64,000 nucleotides of DNA. It comes from Micractinium sp. NFX-FRZ. Lineage: Eukaryota > Chlorophyta > Trebouxiophyceae > Chlorellales > Chlorellaceae. A model generated the notes under the pieces. That model had not been told where the DNA came from. It saw only the letters and a list, made by a program, of their open reading frames with translations, and ran no database searches. This document shows positions 12,317-22,700 of the stretch, piece after piece. The position numbers and the translations under genes were made by a program. Each line of letters opens with the position of its first letter. Position 1 is the stretch's first letter. The stretch is taken from positions 20,195 through 84,194 of the forward strand of contig JAPTJF010000278.1 in assembly GCA_029339195.1 (NCBI GenBank), written 5' to 3'.

Positions 12317-12793
12317 CCACAACAGGCACAACACACTGGTGCATGCACTCACACACACACACACCTCGCTTTCAAGCGCTGCAGTTGCTGCCATGCCGGC
12401 GCCATCACTGGCGGCACGGGCAGCGCCGCCACCGGCCGCTTGCCGGTCTGGGCGCTGTGGCGGCGGCGGGCAATCCTTCTCAGCAGCTGCTGCAAGCTCA
12501 GGGCACTGGCAGCCGGCTGCTGCGGCAGCAGCCAGGTCACCGGCAGGTCGCGCCACCTCTGCGCGTCCGCTGGCAGCCGCAGGGCGGCTACCGCGACTGG
12601 CACTGTCGGCGCCTGCCGTGCTGCGGCTGCTTGCACCGTGCTGCTCGCCGCCCGCGCTGTCCTGCGTTCTTCCCGGCAGTACCTGCTGCCGCTGCCACGC
12701 GACAATGAAGCCGCAGCCGAGGGCTACAGCAAGGAGCGAGAGCGCCAGCGGCCCGCTTGCTCGCCGCTTGACTGCGGGCCTTGCGAAGCTCAT
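6914..12793 (-). CDS. SGNH/GDSL-type hydrolase, membrane anchored
   Basis: Fourteen exons, 605 aa: 12793-12365, 12122-11993, 11530-11342, 11178-11129, 10862-10750, 10460-10345, 9989-9906, 9682-9614, 9233-9106, 8685-8587, 8305-8186, 7782-7685, 7470-7401, 7036-6914; every phase agrees. Residues 14-33 form one hydrophobic segment after a basic start (type II anchor), so the enzyme should face the Golgi or ER lumen. SGNH blocks are present: GGSVT with Ser198, FSMND with Asn274 and DPIHP with Asp394/His397, giving a complete catalytic set for ester or acetyl transfer/hydrolysis on glycans or lipids. After the catalytic part comes a beta-rich C-terminal region (VPGN, EKWGW, SYEGMGRA, CESGC, HKQC) that I associate with algal members of this family. 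Introns 2 and 10 use GC donors (GCATGC, GCGAGT). Substrate unknown. Confidence 0.82.
7192..7435 (-). repeat. Three copies of an exon end plus its splice donor
   Basis: On the minus strand exon 13 of the SGNH gene ends DLHRFQ and is followed by a GTGGGTGC donor at 7400. The same exon end and donor recur in the downstream intron at about 7329-7292 and 7223-7192 (the last with donor GTGCCG). The GCACAGCACCCACCTGG context around the donor is shared by the first two copies, so the unit is roughly 100 bp. Confidence 0.8.
8816..8932. repeat. Minisatellite inside SGNH intron 9
   Basis: Imperfect repeats of a 15-30 base unit around GGGGCAGCGGTACAG and GGGTGCTGCAG. They lie in the intron between the exon carrying the catalytic Asp-His and the C-terminal region. 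Confidence 0.6.
12285..12315. repeat. (AC)n microsatellite at an intron start
   Basis: About 15 AC units within the first intron of the SGNH gene; a second shorter AC run at about 12350-12364 abuts the exon 1 donor, so the donor itself reads GTGTGTGTG on the minus strand. Length variation here could move the donor. Confidence 0.85.
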
Positions 12794-14184
12794 CCGATAG
12801 CGGTTAATTGATCGTACGGACTTCCGATATTCCAGGCTCTTACTAGTAGAGAATCAGGTGCCCCCAGTTTGCCCAGTGTTTGATGCGGCATTGCCAAGCC
12901 TCTCAGGAGAGAGACAAGATTTGCCAGTGCATGTGAGCAGGGTAGTGGGCCATGTGGTGCGCAATGTGCGTCGACTGGCCTCAAGGAGCATTTTGCCCTA
13001 CCTGCTACGCGCGACATGGCGCCGCCGTGCGCTCTCGGTGCTGCTGGTGGCGGTGCCTCCCAACTGATGTCTTTGGCTCCTATTTCCCCTAACCCGCACC
13101 TGATTCTTTCCAAGCGCCCTGCATTCCCATGGAATCCTTGAACATATGGGTGATTGATTGACGCGGGCAGGAGTGCCAGGCAGTGCTGCGCACGGCTGTC
13201 GTCAGTGGGCGACCGTGCTCCAAGAATGACCCTTTTGCATCTTATCCCCCCCTTCTTATGTGCACCGCCTCCCTCCCTCCCACCCAAAAGGTCTGTGCTG
13301 GACAGCAGCATCACCCGCCCGCGCATGCTGTGCTGTGCTTCCGACCGTCGATGGTTACCGTGCTCCAAAACCGACGCTCATACGGGCAGTCAGCACAGAA
13401 AAGTGCGTGGCTGGGTGCATGCCAGGGGTGGGTAGGTTTGACGCGTGATGGGCTGAGGCATAGGGTGGGGCTGGGCTCTTAGCTTGAAGAATATGGGGCG
13501 GGGCGGGGACGGGGACGGCGGTGTCAGACTGGTGCGGGACAGGGCGGAAAGGATGTGCAGGGCAAAGCGGGCAAAGCAGGGCAGGGTAGTCCGTCTTGCC
13601 GAAAGAGGGAAAGAGTGTAGACGCAGGGCAGGGACAGTGAGAAAAACAGGGGCGGTGCAAAGAAAGCGTCAGGCGCCGCTTCAGGGGCGGCTGCAGTACA
13701 TACTTGCGGGGAGTAGCGTACTGCACACTACGACCAGACTAACACTAACAATGGGAGCATGTCAACGAAATGCTGCAAAAAGGCGCGCAAGCCAGGGGCA
13801 ACAGCGGCAGCAGCGGGGACAGGGTGCCCGGGCACGGCGGCGAGATGGTCGGGGCAGACGCAGTGCGCGCCTGCCGCCGCACGCCGCCGGTCAGGAAGCC
13901 CCCAAGGGGGCGGGCCCTGCCGCGCGCCGTTGCGGGCGCTTGCAGCTATACATATGAAGCGTGCACTTCTCAGGAAAGGCGGGAAAGTGAATGTGCTCTT
14001 CTTTCTTGTGGCGGTGCCGATGCCGGAGCGTGGCCGCCTGGCTCCCACGTTCCGCCCGCGCTGCCGCGGCGGCAACACAGCCAGGTATCACGTGCGACGC
14101 TTGGCAAGCTACTGGCCGCCCGCGGCGCACAGCAGCTGGGCGCGCGTGCCGGGCCGGGGCCGTCTTTCAGGCAAGGGCACCTGC
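12794..14184. other. Intergenic region, no gene recognised
   Basis: About 1.4 kb upstream of the SGNH gene start and downstream of the SpoVS-like gene stop, both on the minus strand. It should hold the SGNH promoter. I found no supportable coding exon. Confidence 0.4.
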
Positions 14185-16731
14185 TCAGACCTTCTCCACC
14201 ACAACCTGCAGCTTCACCGCCGTCATTGTGTGCTTCTCCCCGCTCCGGTCCTCCTTCTCCACCTCCTGCAGCAGCAGCCGGCAGGGGCGCAGCAAACAGG
14301 CGACAGTGAGAGACGGCATGGGGCAGGGGTTTGGAGAGCGCCCCCGGTACTGTGCACCAAGGCGCCTCAGCTACCAGACGCGCCCGCCACTGGATGCCTC
14401 AGCTGCAGAACTGGCGCATTCACGCCCGCGCACATCGCAGCCCCATGCCCACCTGCAAGGTGGGCGGAATGCAGCGGATGATGTCCAGGGGGCCGCCCCT
14501 GCCACCAAACGCCATACCTTTGTACAACCCTGTACATCGCAGCCCACTCGCCTCCTGGGCGGCCCGCCCTCCACATGACAGACAGCCCAAGGCACACCTG
14601 GAAGGAGGGGATGCAGCGGATGTCCAGGTGGTCCTGCTCCAGGTAGAGGCGCGCGTGGCACACGGCCATGATGGCGTTGCACACAGCCTCGGGGCCAATG
14701 CCTGCAGCGGGGTGGGTGGCGTGGCGTGGGGCAGAATGTGTGGGGGTGAGCGCGGGGTGGGGGGGCACGTGCAGCAGTGATGTTTATGTTTGCACACACG
14801 AGGGCACAGGAACAGTGGGGCTTGATGCGTGGCACAGGTGCATGCGTGCGTACAAGCAGCAGGTGCACCGTGCCGGGGCGCTGCCCGCTCCCGCCCTGCC
14901 ACCACCCGGCCCACCGCCCCCGCAGCCAGCCGGTGCCACGCACGCACCCGTGATGTTGGGGCAGCCGCCCTCGCGCGCGCGGTTGGAGATGGCGCCTGCA
15001 ACCACCGTGGGCTTGCTGCCCTTGCCCGCCGTCAGCTCACTGGGCTGCACTCCGGTTTAGAAGGGAAAAATAGGGGCACGCACAGTGAGTGCCAGCAGAC
15101 GAGAAAGAGGCATCAGTGGCGGGCCTTGCTGGCCTTGCCTGCCAGGACCTTGCAAACAGGCAGAGGGCTGCACACAAGGGGAGCCGGGGATGGGAGGGCA
15201 GAGGTGCTGCCAGCTAGAGCCAGCTGGTCATGCCGGCTGGGCCCGCCGATGAGCCGCCCGCTGGTGCAGGCGGGAGCCAGCTGGCGCCGCCTGCCCCCGC
15301 CAGTAATCGGTCAATCACCAGCTAGCAGGCTCACGTTCTGGATGACGCCCTCGGTGGCGCGCTTGGACTTGGAGGTGACGTAGAGGGCCAGAGAGTTCTG
15401 CATGCTCCTGCAGGGGCAGGGTGGCACGCATGCAACGAGGCACAGCAGTTGGGGGTCGCCGAAAGCCCAACAGGGGCTGGCGGGAGGAGCCAGGCCCTGC
15501 TGCAGGCGACGTACGCAGCTAGGGAAGGCGATTCCCTGGGTGCCTGTGCAGCGACGAAACTAGCTGTCAAGCAGGCAGCATGGGTGTGGGGGCGGGCATG
15601 TGCAGAAGGCATGGCAAGCGCCCCGAAAGGCATGCTATACACACATCAAGCATCAGGCAGCGGCACAGCGCACCTGTCCCGGAAAGCGGGCTGCACAAAC
15701 AGCTCCAGGCTGTCCTCCTCCAGCAGCCGCCGCGCAATGGCCACTGCCTGAAAAGCCGATACGCACGGAGGGGAGGGGGGTGGAGCGAGGGGTGGAGGGA
15801 GGCTGAGTGACGCTGTTGGGAGGGTACAGTGTGGGATGCAATGTAGGGTGCAGTGAGGGTAAGGTAGGAAAGGAAGGCCCCCATCCCCCAGGCCTGCACC
15901 CAACTGGACAGCGCAACCAGCTGGGCCCTGCAAAGGCGACCCCCCACTGGGGAGGGCAGGAGGACAAAAGCAGGCAGGATGGCAGGGGCGCTGTGCTGAA
16001 CCAAGGGCTGCACCCTGGCCACATCTTTGCAGGACCACCAGGGCCCGCGGTGCCCCACCTTGATTGCGCAGTTGATGGCGGGCGCGCCGGTGGCCAGCAG
16101 CGGCATGTGGCTGTTGTTGCGCGCGTTCCAGGCAATCTTTGCGCTGTAGTGCCGCGGCTCCTCCTTGCTGGAGATCTGCAGGCGGTCTCCACAGGCAGGA
16201 GGGGCCGGCAAGAGGACGGTCAACGCGCCGGTCAAACAGCGGGGTGCTGGCGGGTGCTGCGCGCGTGGCAGGGTGCCGACGGCGGCAGCCGCAGCGGCGC
16301 CTCAGGAGGCCGCCGCTGCAGCGCAGTGTGCTGGCAGATGGGCGGGGGGCGAAAGGCTGCTGCCCCCCGGTGCTGGCTGGTGCAGGGTAGCCGCAGGACA
16401 GGCGGGCACACGCTAGGCAGGCCCGGTAGCAGTGCCATATCGGTTGGCGCAGGCCGGCTGCGCCTGGCCTGTGCATGGCGCTGTGATGCCCAAATCCATG
16501 CTGCGTGGATCCCTGCCTGGCAGCAGCACCGAGAGGCAGGTACGGGCAACCCTACACGCTGCGGCCACGCGTTTGGCGGCTGCCAGTAGGGGGGAAGGTG
16601 GGCGGCGCACTCCGCCGGCACTCCCAGCCCCTGGCCCCAGCGCCCAGCACCCGCCCCACCTTGATGAAGTCCACCACCGAGGCGTCATCCTCCCGCCGCG
16701 GCCCCCCGAACGGAAGTGCTGCACTCGCCAT
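14185..16731 (-). CDS. Protein with two SpoVS-like domains
   Basis: Seven exons, at least 205 aa: 16731-16660, 16175-16059, 15747-15674, 15407-15335, 15044-14948, 14701-14598, 14265-14185; phases agree throughout. The product matches the SpoVS fold (Alba superfamily; known from bacterial stage V sporulation protein S) twice. Copy one runs from ISSKEEPRHY through LATGAPAINCAIKAVAIARR to LELFVQPAF. Copy two runs from KPTVVAGAISNRAREGG through GIGPEAVCNAIMAVCHARLY to LDIRCIPSF. Both keep the pattern hydrophobic strand, Asn/Arg helix, G-x-x-A-[IV] helix, then a closing strand. In bacteria the protein is a small possible nucleic-acid-binding regulator; the role in algae is unknown. In-frame sequence upstream of Met (to about 16890) is rich in Arg, Ser and Glu and has no stop, so the real start may lie in an unseen upstream exon. 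The C terminus ends MTAVKLQVVVEKV. Confidence 0.72.
14450..14497 (-). repeat. Echo of SpoVS exon 6 end in its downstream intron
   Basis: The true exon 6 ends LDIRCIPSFQ at 14598. About 100 bases further along the minus strand the intron reads LDIIRCIPPTLQ in translation, followed by a GTGGGC donor. Base identity is high over about 45 bases with one 3-base insertion. Confidence 0.75.
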
Positions 16732-18887
16732 CCTGCTGCCGCGCTCCTCCGTGTACTCGCTGCTGTGGCGCTGCTCCTCTCTGCCGCCTCGCCGCTGCTG
16801 ATACTGGTCTGAGAGGCGGGTAGAGCTTCTGGGCCGCCGCGAGTGCTCCTCCTCCCTGTCCCGCCTTGCGGGGCTGACCTTTCGTTTAATCTTGGCTGAT
16901 CACCCGCGGAAGAGAATTCCGCGTAGGTTGGGGCCACAGGGCTCCGGGAAAGTGGGAGCGCGTCGGCTGGTGTTGGGACCGCGTTGCTGCGCTGCGGGGA
17001 AACTTGGGGCACGGATCCAGCACCCTGTGAAACAGTCAGAAGCGTGTTGCGACCGGCAGTGGACTTGCAGCGGTGGAAGGCAGGGGGCGCCGACTGACTG
17101 AGATGAGCGCATTCTCGGCTTCGGCCTCCCCATCCCCTCCTCCTGTGTGTTCCATAGATGCCCTTGGTTGTGTGAACATGCCACAGGGGGTTGGTGTCGC
17201 TGTACCCAACTGAGGCACATCCCAGATGCCGGTGCCGCCTGCCACCCCCCTATCTATTCTTCCTGGGGTGGCGATCCCGACAGTGTGCTGGAAGTCGGCT
17301 GGCCCCGCGAGCCCTGGCCACGGCAAGGTGCAGCCTGCTTGCGCGGCGCGTGGCACCCCAGCTGCCGCAGGGAGCGCGTACCGCCTTGTTGGTGCGCTTC
17401 TGGTGTTGGCGCCAGTGATCACGTACGTCTCTCCCGTAAGGTTCTGGCCTATAACTTGAGCGATGAGGTTGCTACCATGGAGCCCGTGCGCTACTGCCAA
17501 CTCAAGATCAGCGCCAGGTCACAGGCCCATGGCGGCGAGGTGGACAGTCGGGGCAACCAGAAGGCCTAAGCGATGATGTGCGCTGCTATGTCCTGTTAGG
17601 CCAGAAAAGACGAGTTTTGAGCAGGAGTGCATGGGCACATAATATAAGCACTTGTGTGACGAATGACAGCTGGAAATTCACACATCAACAGTCGCTGCTG
17701 AAGAGAGGCCTCTGAAAGCCCGGGCTGGCGTAGGTGAGAGGGGATGTGACGTGTGCGCTGTGTGCGCTGCCACCCTGCCAGTCTGTGAGCACCACCATTA
17801 TCTACATCCGCCCGGCACAGGATGCGACGGCACTCTCACCGGGGGCTTCGCAGCCTTCATGCCAACCTGAAAAGCAGCCCCCATCCAACCCTCCTTAAAA
17901 GCGGTACCCCCCTGTTTATTCTACATGGCATCATAAGTGGCTTCAATGTCACTTTTTGGGGGGAGATGGCCCCATGCAGGAGGTCTATCACATCTGTGTC
18001 TTTGCACGTTCCATAGGTGGTTGGCTTGAACAGCATTTTGGGGGGGCGGGAGAGCAGTGGGCGCGCCACCCCGGAGTGTCAGCACGCATGTCGGGCAACC
18101 CTCCTGTGTTAAGCTGTCAAACGCTTGCAATCACTGCATAGACTTGTATAGACTTGTAACGCGTGATGTACAAAACAGGGGCTAAGCTGGGCCCAGGCCA
18201 GGAGCAAAACGGGGTCACGAAACAAACCAACCACCCCCCCTCCGCTCCGTCAGGCAGCTGCTAGTCTGCCTACCCCTCTCATAATCCAGAATGTTTGGCT
18301 CCACACGCCTGGTGACAGCAGCATGTGCCTGCCGGCTGCCCGCCTGCCCGCCTGCCTGCCCAACTGCCCGCCCTGCCTGGCTCCCGCACGGGGGCGAGGG
18401 TCGGCAAAGGCAAGTATGCACACTTGGGAGGCTGCCTGGTGCCAATCAACCCACAAAGAAGGACCGGTAGACAGTGGTGTGCTGCTGGAATAGCGTTATG
18501 CCACGGCTTCGATGGGCGGGGCGGTGACACCAAAGGTGGCAGCGCCGGGGTTGGGCTGAGCCTCCAGTGGGAGGCAACAGCCCCCGACTGACCCAGGCCT
18601 TAGGACTGTTGCCTCCTCCGGCATACCCGTAGTTGACCTCTCACACAAAAGCACCAAGAGCAGCATTCTGTTTGTCAACAGGGTGGGTTCTGTTTGAGCT
18701 CTGCCTTCGGGACGGCCCAGCTGGCGCGCCATGGCGGCAGGTCACGCCATGCACCGGTGCCCTGCTGCACCGTGCCCTGTTGCACCTGCTGGCCACTTTC
18801 CCGCCGTTCTTACAATGTCTGCGCGTATCTCTAGGGCAGCTGGGTGACTTCCAGGCCGCTCGGTTGCGGCAACCTGAACCCCTCGCC
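16732..18887. other. Divergent intergenic region
   Basis: About 2.1 kb between the SpoVS-like gene (minus) and the BIG gene (plus). It probably contains both promoters and possibly a 5' exon of the SpoVS-like gene. Open frames on both strands at 17036-17569 show no recognisable protein feature and are not annotated as genes. Confidence 0.4.
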
Positions 18888-19723
18888 ATGGGCACGCGGC
18901 GCGATCCAAGCGCCGTCAGCCTGGAGGTGTTCATCCTCAATGCGCTGTCGACGATCGCCCAAGAGACCAGCGGCAGGGGGCAGCAGCAGCGGGAAGTGAG
19001 GGAGGCGACGCTCAAGCTGCTGGGTAAGCGGCAGTCCCGGGCGGTTGGGTGATCGAGGATGCTGCGAGGGCATTGGGATGGGCTGCTGACGACGCGGGTC
19101 AGCCCGCCAAGCCACACTTCACTTCGTGCGTTTGTGCTCCTTGCCTGCTGCCCCACACGCAGAGGAGCTCGGAGTGGCGGACTTTGGCAAGCCAGGCAGC
19201 CGGCTGAGCGTGCCGTTCCCTGCCGACGTCACAGCACAGGTGCGCCGGCAGGCGGCAGTGGCCGACAGCCGGTGCCTGCGTTGGGGTGTGGCCTTGGGTC
19301 CTTTTGCACACATGCTCTCCGTATCAAGCCTAGCCAGCACTGCAACTGTGCTACTCAGCCAGCGCGAGCCGCATCAGCCCTCGCACATGCTTGCGCCTCT
19401 GCCGCGCCTCGACGCCTCCCTGGTACCGCCGCCGCCGCCGTTAGCCGACTGACTGGCCGATTTGCTGGCTGACTGCAGCTGCTGGGCGTGCTGCGCGGCG
19501 TGCTGGCGCTTGGCAACCCGCGGCTGGCGGAGCCTGCGCTGAGCTGCATGCACAAGCTGGTGGCGTATGCCTACCTGCAAGGCGAGACGGGGGCCAGCGG
19601 GAACCTGCAAGATGACGTGAACATCGTCACCCAGGTGGGTGCATGGTTGGGGTGGGCTCCTTCGTGCGAGGGTTGTTGGTGGGTATGGGTGTGACTTGTT
19701 AGCAGGCACGTGGGTGCATGCTG

Positions 19724-19755
<32 letters not shown>

Positions 19756-22700
19756 GAAGCAGGTGGGTGCTGCATGCCGGCTGCTGCTTCAGACGGGTGC
19801 TGGGTGCTGCTGTTGCATGTTTGCGGCCGTGTGGTTGCGCCAAGCGCGGTTCCTCCAAAAGGACGGCGGCGGCAGGCTGTGCCGCTCCTGCCTCTGCTAT
19901 ACCAATCTGCTGCTGCCCAGCGCTGTTGCTCGTCCGTTGCCCTGCCCCCGCAGGTGGTCGGTCTGACTGCCAAATGCGGCGAGAGCAGCACGGCTGCCAC
20001 TCAGCTGCAGGTGGTCAAGGCGCTCCTCACATACGTCACAGGTGAACTGAGGGGGCGGCCTCGGCAGCATGATGCGCCCGCTGTGGTGCGTCGCAGGTGA
20101 CATGCGGGGCCCGCTGGTCGATGGCTGGTGTAGCTGCTGAGGCACTGCGGCAGCACGAGGCTGCGAAGCGCTTGCAAGCAGGGCCGCCAACACAACTGCC
20201 AGTTGGACCAGCGTGCCGGCCCTCTTCCGCTATTGCACCGCTTGTCTCTCAACCACCTCCATCACTGCCCCGCTTCCTGTTGCAGCGAAATGCTTCCTTA
20301 CGCTCACCAACTGCTTGATGCAAGCAATGAGCGTCTTCACCCTCACTACCTCACCCCCATTTCCTTTGGCCCCCTGGCACCGTGTTGTGCTGCAGCGGAG
20401 CACTTTTTGGCGCACGGCGACTGCCTGATGCAGGCGGTACGGGCGGTCTTCAACATCGCCATCGGCGCTGAGTCAGCAGACATCAAGAACACAGCGCGCT
20501 CAGCACTGCTGCAGATGGTCAATACCGTGCTGAAGCGTGTGGGGCAGCAGATCCTGGTGGGTGGCATTGTGAATTCTGGTGCACACACAGCAGCGGCAGT
20601 GACGGCAGGCCCTGTGCAGTGATGGGCATGTGACGTCCTGTTCCTCCCCTTGCTGCTGGCATGCCTGTGCAAGTGTAGAAGGCAACGCTGCAGAGAGCAA
20701 CAGAACTTGCGGGCTCAGTGCACAACTATCCGTCCCTGTGCTCTGCCCTTGCGCCTTGCCTGCAGAGCCCTAACGGCACGCCGCTGCCCAGCCCTGCGGC
20801 CACCCTCTTCCGCCCGCTCCCCGCCGCCAGCTCGGGCAGCGGCAGCACGGGAGATGTCATGAATGCAGCGGCCAGTGCAGCCATGGCAGCAGTATCCGCC
20901 GACCGAGTGGTTGCCGGCGGCAGCAGCCCAGGCCAGCCATCAGAGTCCTTGTCGGTGCATGACGAGGCTGCTGGTGGCAGCGAGGTTGGCAGCATGCGCC
21001 AGGTGGCGTCTGACGCTGATCTTCCGGCTGGGGCAGCAGCAGGCGAGGGCGAGCAGCAGCAGCAGCAGCAGCGGGGGCAGGAGGGTGAGGCGCTGCCGGA
21101 GCAGCCGCTGTCACCAGCGGAGAGCGGGCGGCTCCTGGAGGCCCTTTCGGCGGAGATGGATGTGCACCCACCGGCAGCTGTTGCTGGCGAGGCAGGGAGA
21201 ATGTCAATGGCAGGCGGCAGCAACGGCGCGCGGCTGGGCCCGCCGCCCGCGCTGGTGCTGCCGCCGGGCGTGGCCGCCTCGCCCGCAGGCTCCCCGCTGG
21301 GCGACACGGCACCCAGCACAGGCGTGGCAGAGGCAGCCGACGCAGCCGCCGTGGCCGCTGACATGGCAGAGCTGCAGGCAGCGCTGCCTCGCATCCACAC
21401 GTCACCTCCCACGCCCACCGGGTCAGCGGGCGCTGCAAACAATGCTGAGGCCACAGCTGAGCAGTTCGTGGCGGCAGCTGTGGAGGCGGATGCGCGTACT
21501 GCCCAGCTGGCCAGCCTGGCAGAGCAGTCGGACCTGCGGGGCCTGGAACGGGCGCTCGACAGCCTGCCGCAGGCGGAGCCGGCGGCGGGCGCCGTGCCGC
21601 CGCACAAGCTGTCGCGGCAGGACACGCCGCCCGACCCGCGCAGGTGGGTGTGCGAGCAGGTGGCTGGGTAGGAGGGTTAGCGCGCGCCTGGCAGATGCAC
21701 AAGCAGGCAGGTTGCCGGCTGTGCATCCTTGTCAGGGCGGCCTTTGAACCTGCCGTGTAATGCAAGGGAATGCTCGTGCTGCTTGCAGCGGTACAGCCTG
21801 CACTGCTGCTGCTCCTCAAGCCGGCAGAATGGCGCACCTGTGCACCCTTGCCTGCGCTTTGCTGCTGCTGTGATGCTGCTGCCCTGAACACTAAACCCTA
21901 ACCCCGCCGTTTGCAGGGCGCTCATGCGCGACCGGCGCGCCGCCGCCTGGCGCATGCTGACCTCGGCCGAGAAGGATGCGCTGATTGTTCTGACGGCCAT
22001 GTGCAAGGTAAGCGTGTGCAGTTGCATCCCAGTGCCCAATTCTCACCCCAGTGGACGAGGATCGCGCTTACCAACGCTGCCTGCCGTGTGCACGGCAAGC
22101 CGGTTGTGCTGTTGGCAGCAGCCATGAACAGACTTTCACTTTCTTCCTGAGAACCTAGTCCCTGCATGCTCCGTGCGCCAGCAGGAGCGAGTCTGGGCTG
22201 CCCTCCCTGCCGCCGCCTCTTTCCGACCACTTGCCGGCCTGCACCCTGCGCCCTGCCACCTGCTCCTGTTTCCCTGCAGATGGCGGCTCGGGAGACCGGT
22301 TTTGGCGCCGTGGAGAGCTACATGCACCAGGGCAAGCTGCTGGCTCTGGACCTGCTGGTGCGGGTGCTCACAAACCCCATGCACGACTGGGGCCATCTGC
22401 GCCCCGAGTTTGCAGGTGAGGGAGGGGCGGGGTGCAGGCTGGGTAGCGGGCCAGGCAGTTGGCATGCTGCAGGTCGCAGGTTTTGAGAGGGCCGGGTTAT
22501 GCGCGCTTCGCCCCAAACTATCTGCGGGTTCTAATGTGCGGGCAAGCAGCGAGCTCAGCCGACAGACCATACCATCCCGTACCGCTGCTTCACCTTGTTC
22601 ACGTTCTACGCGCGCCCCTGTTGCAGCCGAGCTACGCCAGCCGCTGTGCCTGGTGCTGCTGCGCAACTGCGCCTCGCCCTACGACCAGGCCCTCACTGCA

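Noticed and set aside
17036..17569. Open frames on both strands between the SpoVS-like and BIG genes
   Set aside because: Neither shows conserved motifs, and overlapping frames on opposite strands cannot both be supported; left as intergenic.
21889..21910. Telomere-like ACTAAACCCTAACCCC
   Set aside because: Only about two units, located in the intron before BIG exon 7; chance similarity or a remnant at most. A similar short TTAGGG-like patch at about 10020-10040 was rejected for the same reason.
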